Shown: in pieces, positions 49,875 through 60,839 of the stretch
Position numbering within the stretch: the first letter of the stretch is position 1
How the letters are laid out: each line of letters begins with the position of its first letter
From: Micromonospora sp. NBC_00389
GTDB taxonomy: Bacteria > Actinomycetota > Actinomycetes > Mycobacteriales > Micromonosporaceae
Direction: 5' to 3'
Length of the DNA: 64,000 nucleotides
Assembly (NCBI RefSeq): GCF_036059255.1
Contig: NZ_CP107947.1
Location: forward strand, 2,728,001-2,792,000
Translations under genes and position numbers: made by a program
Notes under the pieces: model-generated
The model's input: only the letters and a program-made list of their open reading frames with translations
Told to the model about the DNA's origin: nothing
Databases searched by the model: none

Positions 49875-49890
49875 GTAATCTCGTGATTAC
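49875..49890. promoter_or_regulatory. Palindrome GTAATC-TCGT-GATTAC between the LAL regulator and pseudo-GTPase genes
   Basis: Perfect 6-bp arms with 4-nt spacer in an unusually A+T-rich stretch, 59 bp from the LAL start and 123 bp from the pseudo-GTPase start. The downstream sequence (GTATGTGTAGTGTT) is also A+T-rich. A likely operator for one or both genes. Confidence 0.55.
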
Positions 49891-50013
49891 CGGTGAGTAT
49901 GTGTAGTGTTCCGTCCGGTCATCGGGCCGCCCGTACTGTTCCGATATACGGGTACTGTCACCGGATTTTCAACGCGACCGGCGCGCCGGTCGCCTGCCCT
50001 GGGAGGCCACCTG

Positions 50014-51564
50014 ATGAAGCAGGGCCCTCTCCCCTCGGTCGACTCGTCGGACGACATGGCCGGCTCAGTCGAGCTGCCGCGCGGCGGCCCGCTGCCCACC
50101 CAGGTCGGGGTGACCGGCCCCGCTCCGGAGGAGCCGCTCGGCGTGGTCGCCGTCGGCCCGGCCGGCGCCGAGCGGCGCGCGGTGCTCGCCACCCTGCTCG
50201 GGCTCGACCCGGTCATGCTCACCGTGCCGGCGGGCAGTTGGCTGGTGGTGCGGCACGCCAAGGAGCCCACCCGTGCGGCGTACGTGCCGGGCTACCGCCA
50301 GCCGCACTCGTACGGCGCGGACCGGGACGCGGCCGGCCCGGCGCTGGCCCGCCCGCCCCGGCGTGTCGAGTTGAGCGTGCCGGAGCCGCTGTTGCGGCAC
50401 TTCACCCTGATCGACACGCCGGACAGCGGCACGCTCGGCGTGGCCGGGGGTCGGGTGCTGCTCGACGCGGTTGGCCGGGCCGGCGCGCTGCTCTTCGTGA
50501 TCGCGGCCGACCAGGCGTTCACCGCCGCGGAGTTGAACCTGCTCGCCGAGGTGGCCCCCGCCCCGGTGAAGGTCGTCTTCGCGGTCACCCCCGGCGCGGC
50601 GGGCTGGGCGCCGGTGCCCGACGGCGCGGCGACGACGGAGGACGCGGGGGCGTCCGTCCCGCCGGCCGGCGGTTTGCCCGGCGAGGTCGACCCGGTCGCG
50701 GTGACCGTGGAGGCGCACCGGGCGGTGCTGCTGGCCGCGGTGCCCTCGCTGGCCGGAGCGCGGTGGTTCCCGGTCGCCGACGCCGACACCGCTGCGGATT
50801 TGCGCCGGGCGCTGGTGGGTTGGTCGGCCGACGAGGGGTTGCATCGGGCCAGCGTGGATCCGCCGGTGCTGCCGGGCCAGCACGACCGGGTGGCCGTGGT
50901 CGCTGACCCGGGGGACTGGTCCGAGCAGCTTGACCGGCAGACCCGCTCCTGCGCCCAGCGGATCCGCCAGCACCTCGCGCTGGAGTTGGCGAACACCCAC
51001 CTGCGGGTGGTTCAGGAGATCGTCTTCGGGGTCGGCTGCGCCGGCCTGCCCGAGCTGCTGGACCGGGAGATGGCCGCGTTGTCGCTGTTGGCCACCGCCC
51101 AGTGCGACCACGCGGTGCGGGGCATCGTGGCCGATGCCGCGGCCCGGGTGCTCGGCGCTCCGCTGGCCGAGGGCGTGCGGCGCCGGATCGCCACGGCCGT
51201 GCAGTACGGCCTGGCTGACCACCGGCATGGTCGCGACCTGGACCGGGTGTTGCTGATCACCAGCACGGCCGGGGTGGCCAATCTGACCGGCCCGGAGGCG
51301 ATCGACGCGCTGTCCGGCTATCCGGCGGCGTCCCGCGACGAGGTGTTCCCGCCGGTCGCGGTGGCGCTCTCCGGCGGGTGCTGGCAGACGTGGCGCACTC
51401 CCGGCAACGACGACCGCAACGCCGCGCGGGCGTGGTCCCAGCGGGCGCTGTGGGAGGTTGAGCTGGGGTTGTCCCGGGAGATCTCCCGACGGTTCGAGGT
51501 GATCCGCCTCTCGCTGGGCGCGGTGCTCTCCGATGCAGTCGACCACGGCATCCTGCTCGCCTGA
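50014..51564 (+). CDS. Dynamin-like pseudo-GTPase of unknown function
   Basis: 516 residues. ATG 50014 with GGGAGG 7 nt upstream. The N-terminal half follows the order of a dynamin/TrmE-type G domain: a P-loop-like [21 protein letters not shown] near 42-62, an effector region, and [14 protein letters not shown] near 129-141. However, G1 reads GPAGAERR instead of GxxxxGK(S/T), G3 has DTPD instead of DxxG, and the NKxD motif is missing (FAVTPGA). The C-terminal half (310-516) is alpha-helical. It should therefore not hydrolyse GTP in the normal way. No membrane segment. Divergent from the LAL regulator. Confidence 0.65.
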   Translation: MKQGPLPSVDSSDDMAGSVELPRGGPLPTQVGVTGPAPEEPLGVVAVGPAGAERRAVLATLLGLDPVMLTVPAGSWLVVRHAKEPTRAAYVPGYRQPHSYGADRDAAGPALARPPRRVELSVPEPLLRHFTLIDTPDSGTLGVAGGRVLLDAVGRAGALLFVIAADQAFTAAELNLLAEVAPAPVKVVFAVTPGAAGWAPVPDGAATTEDAGASVPPAGGLPGEVDPVAVTVEAHRAVLLAAVPSLAGARWFPVADADTAADLRRALVGWSADEGLHRASVDPPVLPGQHDRVAVVADPGDWSEQLDRQTRSCAQRIRQHLALELANTHLRVVQEIVFGVGCAGLPELLDREMAALSLLATAQCDHAVRGIVADAAARVLGAPLAEGVRRRIATAVQYGLADHRHGRDLDRVLLITSTAGVANLTGPEAIDALSGYPAASRDEVFPPVAVALSGGCWQTWRTPGNDDRNAARAWSQRALWEVELGLSREISRRFEVIRLSLGAVLSDAVDHGILLA

Positions 51565-51712
51565 CGGCGTGGCTGCCCCCCGACCCGGGTCGGTACCACA
51601 CCTCCCGTTCGGCGACGTCCAGGGCGGGTCCGGGGCGGCCGGAGTGGGCGATCCTCGCCGGGCCGGCGTTCCGGTTCCTCGGTTCCGGGAAACCGGTGGC
51701 ACGATGGGGGGC

Positions 51713-52003
51713 ATGGCGGCTCCGCAGGTTGCACCGGTCGAGACGCCGGACACTGACGAGGTGCCGGCGTCTGACCGGCAATGGGTGACGATCGTGTGGG
51801 ACGACCCGGTCAACCTGATGACGTACGTGACCTGGGTCTTCCAGAAGCTTTTCGGCTACAGCCGGGAGAGGGCCGAGCAGCTCATGCTGGACGTGCACCA
51901 CAAGGGCCGGGCCGTGGTCTCCACCGGCGCCCGGGAACGCATGGAGCACGACGCGTCGCAGCTGCACGCGTATGGGCTGTGGGCGACGGTGGACCGCTCG
52001 TGA
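51713..52003 (+). CDS. clpS: ATP-dependent Clp protease adaptor ClpS
   Basis: 96 residues. Conserved core [25 protein letters not shown], then VHHKGRAVV: the Asn/Asp-Pro phrase of the N-degron pocket and the ClpC-contact region. ClpS delivers proteins with bulky N-terminal residues to ClpAP/ClpCP. ATG 51713 (ATG 51704 is also possible). The 24-residue Thr/Glu/Val-rich N-terminus is disordered. Its stop overlaps the start of the DUF2017 gene, as in mycobacteria. Confidence 0.93.
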   Translation: MAAPQVAPVETPDTDEVPASDRQWVTIVWDDPVNLMTYVTWVFQKLFGYSRERAEQLMLDVHHKGRAVVSTGARERMEHDASQLHAYGLWATVDRS

Positions 52004-52500
52004 GCATGTTCCGTCGCCAGGCCGGCCGCTACGTCGCCACCTTCGCCGTCGACGAGGTGCGGGTGCTGCGCAAGGTCGCCTCCGAGGTGGTCGGCCTGCT
52101 CACCGACGGCTTCGACCACACCGACCCGGTTGTCGGCCGGCTCTTCCCGGCGGTCTACCCGGAGGACGCGGCCGGCTCCGCCGAGTTCCGCCGTTACACC
52201 GAGGGCGACCTGAAGACCGCGAAGATCGACCAGGCCGGGGCGATCCTGGCGGCGCTGCCCGACGAGGCCGGCGGCGAGGTGCGGCTGGACGCCGAGGCGG
52301 CCGAGGCGTGGCTGCGGGCGCTGAACGACGCCCGGCTGGCGATGGGCGTCCGGCTGGAGATCAAGGACGGCACGGACCTGGGCGAGGAGTTGGACGACGC
52401 GGTGGCCGAGGACCCGGCCTCCAGCCGGGTGTTCCAGCTGTCGGTCTACGCGTACCTGGGATATCTGCAGGAGTCGCTGCTCAACGCCTTGATCGACTAG
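52000..52500 (+). CDS. DUF2017 family protein
   Basis: 166 residues, alpha-helical ([52 protein letters not shown]). DUF2017 members sit next to clpS throughout actinobacteria (Rv1332 in M. tuberculosis) and have no assigned reaction. GTG start at 52000 overlaps the clpS stop (GTGA), implying co-translation with it. Confidence 0.9.
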   Translation: MSMFRRQAGRYVATFAVDEVRVLRKVASEVVGLLTDGFDHTDPVVGRLFPAVYPEDAAGSAEFRRYTEGDLKTAKIDQAGAILAALPDEAGGEVRLDAEAAEAWLRALNDARLAMGVRLEIKDGTDLGEELDDAVAEDPASSRVFQLSVYAYLGYLQESLLNALID

Positions 52501-52552
52501 CGGTGACCGGCACCACTTCGGCCCGTGCCCGGCAGGCGTTAGGCTGGAACAC

Positions 52553-53041
52553 GTGCTGAGCATCGACCGGTCGATCATCGACGCGATCGTCGCCCACGCG
52601 CGCCGGGACCACCCCGACGAGGCGTGCGGCGTGGTCGCCGGTCCCGTCGGCAGCGACACCCCGACCCGGCACATCCCGATGGACAATGCCGCGCGGTCGA
52701 TGACCTTCTACGAGTTCGACTCGATGGAGCACCTGCGGGTGTGGCGGGAGATGGACGACCGGGACGAGGAGCCCGTGGTCATCTACCACTCGCACACCGC
52801 CACCGAGGCGTACCCCTCGCGGACGGACGTCTCCTTCGCCGGTGAGCCGGGCGCGCACTACCTGCTCGTCTCGACCCGCGAGCCCGACTCGGAGGAGATC
52901 CGGTCGTTCCGGATCGTCGACGGTGTGGTCGCCGAGGAGCCGGTCCGGATCGTGGAGGCCGGGGTCGACCCGCATGCCGTCCAGTCCTACATGTTCGGGC
53001 AGAGCCCGGCGACGGTCGACTACGAGTGTTCCGGCCGCTGA
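52553..53041 (+). CDS. mec: JAMM-family metalloprotease of the CysO cycle
   Basis: 162 residues. Zinc motif complete: Glu23 in HPDEACGVV, His79 and His81 in IYHSHTATEAYPSRTD, and Asp92 after the exact HxH-x10-D spacing. In mycobacteria (Rv1334) this enzyme releases cysteine from the CysO-cysteine adduct made by CysM, completing a carrier-based cysteine route. Here it may also have to trim the long tail of the neighbouring CysO. GTG start at 52553. First of the mec-cysO-cysM unit. Confidence 0.93.
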   Translation: MLSIDRSIIDAIVAHARRDHPDEACGVVAGPVGSDTPTRHIPMDNAARSMTFYEFDSMEHLRVWREMDDRDEEPVVIYHSHTATEAYPSRTDVSFAGEPGAHYLLVSTREPDSEEIRSFRIVDGVVAEEPVRIVEAGVDPHAVQSYMFGQSPATVDYECSGR

Positions 53042-53107
53042 CCCGTCAGCAGCCGCACCCGTTTCGTCCCGTCACCGTAGGCACACCTGAACGAGGAGCA
53101 CGACATC

Positions 53108-54471
<1,364 letters not shown>

Positions 54472-54491
54472 ACAATCCGGTCGGTTTGTAC

Positions 54492-54519
54492 GGGCCGTCG
54501 ACGCTCGCGTCGGCGGCCC
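54492..54519. terminator. Terminator hairpin after cysM
   Basis: GGGCCG-T-CGACGC (54492-54504) pairs with GCGTCG-G-CGGCCC (54507-54519), 12 bp with one T/G mismatch and a 2-nt loop. It closes the clpS-cysM transcript and leaves the next hydrolase gene with its own promoter. Confidence 0.7.
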
Positions 54520-54695
54520 GCACGCTGTCCACAGCCTCGTGAACAGGTGTCACGTTCGTGACAACTTCCAAAGGATGATTCTTGCTGCCGGGTACCCCGG
54601 CGTAGGCTGCGCAGCGTGGCGCACGCGTCGGTAGAGATCACGGCCTGGACGATGGCCGACACGGATGCTACTGACAGTGACAGCGAGACGACTCG

Positions 54696-55439
54696 ATGCG
54701 ACTGACCGTTCTGGGTTGCGCCGGGAGCTTCCCCGGCCCCGAGTCGCCGTGTTCGGCCTACCTCGTCGAGGCGGACGGCTTCCGGCTCCTGGTCGACTTC
54801 GGCTCAGGTTCGCTGTCCAGCCTCCAGCGGTACGCGGGGCTGCACGCCCCGGACGCGATCCTGCTGACCCACCTGCACTGCGACCACATCCTCGACGCCG
54901 TGTCGTACGTGGTGGTCCGCCGGTACGCCCCGGACGGCCCCCGCCCGGCGCTGCCGGTGTACGCGCCCTCCGGCGCACCGGACCGGCTCAGTGCCGCCTA
55001 CGGCGACGACGGCACCGTGGAGGACGTCTACCAGTTCTACGCCCTCCAACCGGGCACCTTCCCGATCGGGCCGTTCACGGTCACCGTCGACCGGGTCAAC
55101 CACCCCGTCGAGACGTACGGCGTGCGGCTGGAGCACGGCGGCCGATCGCTCTGCTACTCCTCGGACACCGCGCCCTGCGACGCGCTGCTGCGGCTGGCCC
55201 AGAACGCCGACGTCTTCCTGTGCGAGGCCAGCTACCTCGACGGCGCGGACAATCCGCCGGATCTGCACCTCACCGGCCGGGAGGCTGGTGAGACGGCGAC
55301 CAAGGCCGTGGTGGGCAGGCTGCTGCTCACCCACCTGGTGGCCGCCTGGGGCAGCGAGGCGCACACGCTGGAGTCGGCCGCCGGTGCGTACACCGGGCCG
55401 CTCGAGGTGGTCCGGGCCGGCGCCAGCTACGACGTCTGA
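54696..55439 (+). CDS. MBL-fold phosphodiesterase, Rv1339-like
   Basis: 247 residues. Metal site HLHCDH (His59-x-His61-x-Asp63-His64, LLTHLHCDHILD), a second His in VNHPVETYG, the bridging Asp in YSSDTAP, and the last His in LLTHLVAAW. Located between cysM and rph like Rv1339, which in mycobacteria is reported to hydrolyse cyclic AMP as an atypical class II phosphodiesterase. That role is inferred from family and position. ATG at 54696. A 29-residue frame overlaps its start (54616-54705), but is not convincing. Confidence 0.88.
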   Translation: MRLTVLGCAGSFPGPESPCSAYLVEADGFRLLVDFGSGSLSSLQRYAGLHAPDAILLTHLHCDHILDAVSYVVVRRYAPDGPRPALPVYAPSGAPDRLSAAYGDDGTVEDVYQFYALQPGTFPIGPFTVTVDRVNHPVETYGVRLEHGGRSLCYSSDTAPCDALLRLAQNADVFLCEASYLDGADNPPDLHLTGREAGETATKAVVGRLLLTHLVAAWGSEAHTLESAAGAYTGPLEVVRAGASYDV

Positions 55440-55549
55440 CCCACCGCGTCCCGGTCTTCCGGGTCGGCCAGCGGTCTTGTGCCGTACTGTTCGCCAGCCG
55501 GTCAGCGGACGGTCGTCTGGCGCACCCGTGGCACCCGCACGGTGTGGGC

Positions 55550-56695
55550 ATGCGGATCGCCATCGTGACCGAGTCGTTCCCGCCGGACGTGAACGGCGTC
55601 GCGCACTCCGTGGTGCGGACGGCGGAACACCTGCTCGCCCGGGGCCACGAGCCGGTCGTCATCGCGCCCGCCCCGTCCGGGGCCGGCCGGCAGGACACCG
55701 ACGGGTTGCCGTACCCGGTGGTGCGCATCCCCAGCGTGCCGTTGCCCCGATACCAGGGGTTCCGGCTGGGCGTGCCGACCACCACCCGGCTGGCCGGGGC
55801 GCTGCTGTCGGCCGAGCCAGATGTGGTCCACCTGGCGAGTCCGTTCATCCTCGGCGCTCGGGCGGCCACACTGGCCAGCCGGCACCGGCTGCCCACGGTG
55901 GCGGTCTACCAGACCGACGTCGCGGCCTACGCCCGGGCGTACCGGGTGGGCTGGGGTGAGGCGGCAGCCTGGCGTCGGCTTCGGGAGATTCACAACTCGG
56001 CGCAGCGCACCCTCGCCCCGTCCACCCGGGCCGCGGCCGACCTGATCGCCAACGGGGTACAGCGGATCTGGCTGTGGCGCCGGGGCGTCGACGCCGTCCG
56101 GTTCGACCCGGCCAAGCGCTGCGCGGCGCTGCGCCACCAGTTGGCCCCCGGCGGGGAACTGCTGGTCGGCTACGTCGGCCGGCTGGCCCCGGAGAAGCGG
56201 GTGGAGCTGCTGGCGGCGACCTCCCGGCTGCCGGGCGTACGGGTGGTGGTGGCCGGCGACGGCCCGGCCCGCCGCCAACTGGCGCGGGCGCTGCCCGGGG
56301 TGAACTTCCTGGGGGTGCAGCACGGCGAGGACCTCGCTCGGCTCTACGCCAGCCTGGACCTGTTCGTGCACACGGGTCCGCACGAGACCTTCGGCCAGAC
56401 CCTCCAGGAGGCGTTGGCCTCCGGCGTGCCGGTGGTGGCGCCGGCCAGCGGCGGGCCGGTCGACCTGGTCGACCCGGGGGTGACCGGGCTGCTGGTGCCG
56501 CCGAACGACGGGGACGCGCTCGCGGACGCGGTGGCCGAGTTGGCCGCCGACGCCGACCGGCGGCGGGCGTACGGGCTGGCCGCCCGGGCCGCCGTGGGCC
56601 GGCGTAGCTGGGCCGCGGTCGGCGACGAGCTGATCGGCCACTATCACGCCGTACGGGCCGGGGCCGCCACCGTCGGCCTGCCAGCCGCGTCGTGA
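55550..56695 (+). CDS. GT4-family glycosyltransferase, MgtA-like mannosyltransferase
   Basis: 381 residues with the two-Rossmann GT-B fold. N-terminal MRIAIVTESFPPDVNGVAHS is the hallmark of the GDP-mannose-dependent alpha-mannosyltransferases; the C-terminal domain has GRLAPEKRVELL and the retaining HETFGQTLQEALASG region with the two conserved Glu. It is likely to add mannose to a lipid (glucuronosyl- or phosphatidylinositol-type) at the membrane. ATG 55550; a GTG lies 6 bp upstream. Overlaps the next glycosyltransferase by 4 bp, so the two are co-made. Confidence 0.88.
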   Translation: MRIAIVTESFPPDVNGVAHSVVRTAEHLLARGHEPVVIAPAPSGAGRQDTDGLPYPVVRIPSVPLPRYQGFRLGVPTTTRLAGALLSAEPDVVHLASPFILGARAATLASRHRLPTVAVYQTDVAAYARAYRVGWGEAAAWRRLREIHNSAQRTLAPSTRAAADLIANGVQRIWLWRRGVDAVRFDPAKRCAALRHQLAPGGELLVGYVGRLAPEKRVELLAATSRLPGVRVVVAGDGPARRQLARALPGVNFLGVQHGEDLARLYASLDLFVHTGPHETFGQTLQEALASGVPVVAPASGGPVDLVDPGVTGLLVPPNDGDALADAVAELAADADRRRAYGLAARAAVGRRSWAAVGDELIGHYHAVRAGAATVGLPAAS

Positions 56696-57861
56696 CCGGG
56701 ACCGCCGGTGGGCTGCGGATCGTGCGGCTCGCCAACTTCGTGACCGCGCGCTCCGGCGGCCTGCGCACCGCGCTGCGGCATCTCGGCGAGGGCTACCGGG
56801 CGGCCGGGCACGATCCGGTGCTGGTGATACCCGGCCCACGGGCCACCGACGAGAGGCACCCGTGGGGTCGGGTCGTCACTCTGCCCGGGCCGGAGCTGCC
56901 CGGCAGCGGCGGCTACCGGCTGCTCGCCGGTCGGCGCCGGTTGGCCCGGGTGCTCGCCGAGTTGGCGCCGGACCGGTTGGAGGTCTCCGACCGGTCGTCG
57001 CTGCGCTGGACGGGGAGTTGGGCGAAGGCGCACGGGGTGCCGTCGGTGATGGTCTCGCACGAGTCGCTGACCGGGCTGCTCGGCCAGTGGGGCGTGCCGG
57101 ACGCGCTGCGCCGACCGACCGCCGACCTGCTCAACCGGGCGACCAGCCGGGCGTACGACCGGATCGTGTGCACCACCCGCTGGGCGGCCGAGGAGTTCGA
57201 CCGGATTGGCGCGGACAACGTGGACCTGGTGCCGCTCGGGGTGGACCTGGACACCTTTCGTCCGGACCGGGCCGACCCGCGGCTGCGTGAGCGCTACGCC
57301 GACCCGACCGAGCTGTTGCTGGTGCACTGCGCCCGGCTGTCCCCGGAGAAACGCCCCGAGCTGGCCGTGCGGGCGCTGGCCGAGCTGCGCCGGGCCGGCG
57401 TGCCGGCGGTGCTGGTGATGGCCGGGGACGGCCCGCTGCGCACCGCGCTGGCCCGCCGCGCCGCCGACCTGCCGGTCACGTTCACCGGCTTCCTGCCCGA
57501 CCGCGCCGCGGTGGCCGCGCTGCTCGCCAGCGCGGACGTGGTGCTGGCACCCGGCCCGGTGGAGACCTTCGGCCTGGCCGGGCTGGAGGCGCTGGCCTGT
57601 GGCACCCCGGTGGTGGTCAACGCGGCCAGCGCGCTGCCCGAGGTGGTCGGGACGGCGGGGCTGGCCGCGTACGGCTCGGGGGCGTCGGTGGCCGCGGCGG
57701 TGACCCGGCTGGCGGCCCGGCCGGAGGCGGAGCGGCGGCGGGCTGCCCGGGCCCGGGCCGAGGAGTTCGGCTGGCCGGCGGCCGTCGCCGGATTCCTCCG
57801 GGTGCACGGCGCGGAGTCCGGTCGGGGCACCCCGGGGCAGGGAGATCACCGCACCACATAG
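56692..57861 (+). CDS. GT4-family glycosyltransferase
   Basis: 389 residues, GT-B fold. N-terminus GLRIVRLANFVTARSGGLRTAL, acceptor-domain SHESLTGLLGQW, donor-domain SPEKRPELAVRALAEL and the ETFGLAGLEALACG motif with the retaining-type Glu pair. Similar in length and order to the adjacent glycosyltransferase but clearly distinct, so the two would act in sequence on the same glycolipid. GTG start overlaps the upstream gene by 4 bp and ends 9 bp before rph. It has no counterpart in the mycobacterial Rv1339-Rv1340 interval. Confidence 0.87.
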   Translation: MTGTAGGLRIVRLANFVTARSGGLRTALRHLGEGYRAAGHDPVLVIPGPRATDERHPWGRVVTLPGPELPGSGGYRLLAGRRRLARVLAELAPDRLEVSDRSSLRWTGSWAKAHGVPSVMVSHESLTGLLGQWGVPDALRRPTADLLNRATSRAYDRIVCTTRWAAEEFDRIGADNVDLVPLGVDLDTFRPDRADPRLRERYADPTELLLVHCARLSPEKRPELAVRALAELRRAGVPAVLVMAGDGPLRTALARRAADLPVTFTGFLPDRAAVAALLASADVVLAPGPVETFGLAGLEALACGTPVVVNAASALPEVVGTAGLAAYGSGASVAAAVTRLAARPEAERRRAARARAEEFGWPAAVAGFLRVHGAESGRGTPGQGDHRTT

Positions 57862-57870
57862 GGTGCAGGC

Positions 57871-58599
57871 ATGGCGCGACCTGACGGGCGAGGGCCCGAT
57901 CAACTTCGACCGGTGACCCTGACCCGAGGCTGGAGCACCCATCCGGAGGGCTCGGTGCTCGTCGAGTTCGGCGGCACCCGGGTGCTCTGCACGGCGAGCG
58001 TCACCGAGGGGGTGCCCCGCTGGCGCAAGGGCTCCGGGCTCGGCTGGGTGACCGCCGAGTACGCGATGCTGCCCCGGGCCACCAACACCCGCTCCGACCG
58101 GGAGAGCGTCAAGGGTCGGGTCGGTGGCCGGACCCATGAGATCTCCCGGCTGATCGGCCGCAGCCTGCGTGCCTGCATCGACCTGAAGGCGCTGGGCGAG
58201 AACTCGGTGGTGCTCGACTGCGACGTGCTCCAGGCCGACGGCGGCACCCGGACCGCCGCGATCACCGGCGCGTACGTGGCGCTGCACGACGCGGTGGACT
58301 GGCTGGCCGCCCGCAAGGCGTTGGCCGGGAAGCCGGAGAAGGTGATGCACCGCTCGGTGGCTGCGGTCAGCGTGGGGATCATCGCCGGCGAGGCGCGGCT
58401 CGACCTCTGCTACGAGGAGGACGTGGCCGCCGAGGTGGACATGAACGTGGTCTGCACCGGTGCGGGCGACTTCGTGGAGGTGCAGGGCACCGGCGAGGCG
58501 GGCGTGTTCGCCCGGGAGCAGCTCGACGCCCTGCTCGACCTGGCCGTCGCCGGCTGCGCGGACCTGGCCGAAGCCCAGCGGAAGGCCCTCGGCTCGTGA
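57871..58599 (+). CDS. rph: Ribonuclease PH
   Basis: 242 residues. PH-domain marks: [38 protein letters not shown], and the phosphate-binding [19 protein letters not shown] [15 protein letters not shown]. It removes nucleotides from the 3' end of tRNA precursors with phosphate. ATG start 57871. In M. tuberculosis Rv1340 is the matching gene. Followed by rdgB 52 bp downstream, the universal actinobacterial order. Confidence 0.97.
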   Translation: MARPDGRGPDQLRPVTLTRGWSTHPEGSVLVEFGGTRVLCTASVTEGVPRWRKGSGLGWVTAEYAMLPRATNTRSDRESVKGRVGGRTHEISRLIGRSLRACIDLKALGENSVVLDCDVLQADGGTRTAAITGAYVALHDAVDWLAARKALAGKPEKVMHRSVAAVSVGIIAGEARLDLCYEEDVAAEVDMNVVCTGAGDFVEVQGTGEAGVFAREQLDALLDLAVAGCADLAEAQRKALGS

Positions 58600-58637
58600 G
58601 CGCGAGGAGTGAGCTTGCGAGCCCCGTAGCCGCGAAC
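58600..58637 (+). repeat. Candidate dispersed hairpin element between rph and rdgB
   Basis: Right after the rph stop lies GCGCGAGGAGTGAGCTTGCG followed by AGCCCCGTAGCCGCGAAC. GGCTCG at the rph end can pair with CGAGCC near 58618-58623. Phrases like this recur between genes in Micromonospora as I remember it; only a genome search can show it. It contains a good GAGGAG but no start. Confidence 0.4.
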
Positions 58638-58651
58638 AAAGGTGATCTCTC

Positions 58652-59269
58652 ATGAACAAGGTCCTGCTCGCCACGCGCAACCGCAAGAAGCTGGTGGAAC
58701 TCCAGCGGATCCTGGACGGCGCGCTCGGCGCGCACCGGATCGCCCTGCTCGGGCTGGATGACGTCGAGCAGTACCCGGAGCTGCCAGAGACCGGCCTGAC
58801 CTTCGGCGAGAACGCGCTGATCAAGGCGCGGGAGGGCTGCCGGCGTACCGGGCTGCCGACCATCGCCGACGATTCCGGGCTGGCGGTGGACGCGCTCAAC
58901 GGGATGCCGGGTGTGTTCAGCGCCCGGTGGTCCGGCCAGCACGGCGACGACCGTGCCAACCTCCAGTTGGTGCTGGATCAGATCGCCGACGTGCCCGACG
59001 AGGAGCGAGCCGCCTCTTTCGTCTGCACGGTGGCGCTGGTGCTGCCCGGTGGCAAGGAGCACCTGGTCGACGGCCGGCAGTCCGGGCGGGTGCTGCGCGC
59101 CCCGCGTGGCGATGGAGGGTTCGGCTACGACCCGATCTTCCTGGGCGACGGGCAGGACCGGACCAACGCCGAGCTGACCCCGGAGCAGAAGGACGCGATC
59201 AGCCACCGCGGCAAGGCGCTGCGCGAGCTGGCCAAGCTGGTCGCCAAGGTGCTGCCGCCCGCCGCCTGA
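58652..59269 (+). CDS. rdgB: XTP/dITP diphosphatase (RdgB/HAM1)
   Basis: 205 residues. N-terminal KVLLATRNRKKLVELQRIL (the T/S-x-N-x2-K substrate loop), LTFGENALIKAREG, DDSGLAVDALNGMPGVFSARW, and FGYDPIFLGDG. Removes inosine and xanthosine triphosphates from the nucleotide pool. ATG 58652, AAAGGTG upstream. Matches Rv1341 in order after rph. Converges on hutH with 31 bp between the stops. Confidence 0.97.
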   Translation: MNKVLLATRNRKKLVELQRILDGALGAHRIALLGLDDVEQYPELPETGLTFGENALIKAREGCRRTGLPTIADDSGLAVDALNGMPGVFSARWSGQHGDDRANLQLVLDQIADVPDEERAASFVCTVALVLPGGKEHLVDGRQSGRVLRAPRGDGGFGYDPIFLGDGQDRTNAELTPEQKDAISHRGKALRELAKLVAKVLPPAA

Positions 59270-59300
59270 CCCGCAGCGGACGACAGCGACCCCGCAGAGG

Positions 59301-60839
59301 TCAGCCCAGCGGGCCGACCTCCCGTTCGATGGCGGCGCGCAGTTCCGGTCCGGCCAGCACCGCGCGGGCCGCCTCCATCACCGGGGCGAGGAACACGTCC
59401 GGGCCCGGCTCACCGGCCGCTCCGCCCAGTGCGGCGACCGCGGCCCGGCCGGCCGGCGACGGCTCCAGCGGGGCACGCAGCTGAAGGCCGCGTACGCCGG
59501 CCAGCAGCTCCACCGCGAGCAGGCTGGTCAGGTTGTCCAGCACCGTGCGCAGCTTCTTGGCCGCCGCCCAGCCCATCGAGACGTGGTCCTCCTGCATACC
59601 GCTGGTGGGCAGTGAGTCCACCGAGGCCGGGGCGGCCAGTCGCCGGTTCTCCGCGACGATCCCGGCCGCCGTGTACTGAGCGATCATCAGCCCGGAGTTC
59701 ACCCCGGCGTCGGGGGAGAGGAACGCCGGCAGCTCCCGGGAGCGGGTGACGTCCAGCAGCCGGTCCACCCGGCGCTCGGCGATCGCGCCCACCTCGGCGG
59801 CAGCGATGGCGAGGAAGTCCGCGGCGAAGCCGAGCGGCGCGCCGTGGAAGTTACCGGTCGACTCGACCCGGCCGTCCGGCAGCACCACCGGGTTGTCCAC
59901 CACGGACACCAGCTCCCGACCCGCGACCGTGCGGACGAAGTCCAGGGTGTCCCGGGCCGCGCCGGCCACCTGCGGCGCGCAGCGCATCGAGTACGCGTCC
60001 TGCACGGCGTGCGCCAGGTCGTCGCGGTGCGAGTCCATCACCCTCGAGTCCTGCAGCAGCCGGTGGATGTTCGCCGCCGACGTCGCCTGGCCGGGGTGCG
60101 GCCGGATCGCGTGCAGCTCGGGAAGGAACGGCCGCTCCGAGCCGAGCATCGCCTCGATCGCCAGCGCGGCGGTCACGTCGGCCATGGCGAACAGGTGCGC
60201 CGCGTCGTGGATGGCCAGCAGCAGCATCCCGAGCATCCCGTCGGTGCCGTTGATCAGCGCCAGCCCCTCCTTGGCGGCCAGCTCGATCGGCTTGAGCCCC
60301 GCCGCGGCCAGCGCGTCCCCTGCGTCCTGCCGATCGCCGGCCGGGCCGAGCACCCAGCCCTCACCGAGCAGCACCAGCGCGCAGTGCGCCAGCGGCGCCA
60401 GGTCGCCGGAGGCGCCCAGCGAGCCGTGCTCCGGCACCCACGGGGTGATGTCGTGGTTGAGCAGGTCGACCAGCGCCTCGGCGATCAGCGGGCGGACTCC
60501 GGAGCGGCCCAGGGCGAGCGACCGGACCCGTAGCAGCATCATCGCCCGGACCACCTCGCGCGGCATCGGCGCGCCCACCCCGGCGGCGTGCGAGCGGATC
60601 AGCGCGTGTTGCAGCTCGGCCCGCCGCTCCGGGGCGACGAAGGTGTTGGCCAGCGCCCCGAACCCGGTCGAGACGCCGTACACGGGCCGCCCGGCGGCCT
60701 CGATGCCGTCCACGATCGCGCGGCTGGTCGCCATCGCCTCCCGGGTGGCCGGGTCGAGGACCACGGTGGCGGTGCCGCGGGCCACCGCGAGCACGTCGTC
60801 GGCGGAGATTCCGGTGGGTTGGATGGTCACGGTCGTCAT
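59301..60839 (-). CDS. hutH: Histidine ammonia-lyase
   Basis: 512 residues. The MIO cofactor triad Ala-Ser-Gly lies in [14 protein letters not shown]; the active-site tyrosine loop is [27 protein letters not shown] and MGWAAAKKL complete the site. It turns histidine into urocanate and ammonia. ATG 60839, overlapping the hutI stop by 4 bp. Last gene of the minus-strand operon. Urocanase (hutU), the next step, is not in the window. Confidence 0.97.
   Translation of the reverse strand: MTTVTIQPTGISADDVLAVARGTATVVLDPATREAMATSRAIVDGIEAAGRPVYGVSTGFGALANTFVAPERRAELQHALIRSHAAGVGAPMPREVVRAMMLLRVRSLALGRSGVRPLIAEALVDLLNHDITPWVPEHGSLGASGDLAPLAHCALVLLGEGWVLGPAGDRQDAGDALAAAGLKPIELAAKEGLALINGTDGMLGMLLLAIHDAAHLFAMADVTAALAIEAMLGSERPFLPELHAIRPHPGQATSAANIHRLLQDSRVMDSHRDDLAHAVQDAYSMRCAPQVAGAARDTLDFVRTVAGRELVSVVDNPVVLPDGRVESTGNFHGAPLGFAADFLAIAAAEVGAIAERRVDRLLDVTRSRELPAFLSPDAGVNSGLMIAQYTAAGIVAENRRLAAPASVDSLPTSGMQEDHVSMGWAAAKKLRTVLDNLTSLLAVELLAGVRGLQLRAPLEPSPAGRAAVAALGGAAGEPGPDVFLAPVMEAARAVLAGPELRAAIEREVGPLG

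Noticed and set aside
47159..49906. 915-codon plus-strand frame across the LAL regulator
   Set aside because: Low-complexity antisense frame; the minus strand encodes an ATPase and LuxR domains with clear motifs.
54616..54705. 29-residue frame overlapping the start of the Rv1339-like gene
   Set aside because: GTG start without ribosome site and a Thr/Asp/Ser-rich product; it could couple translation but nothing supports it.
56644..58959. 771-codon minus-strand frame across glycosyltransferase and rph genes
   Set aside because: Spans two well-defined plus-strand genes and has no recognisable domain.
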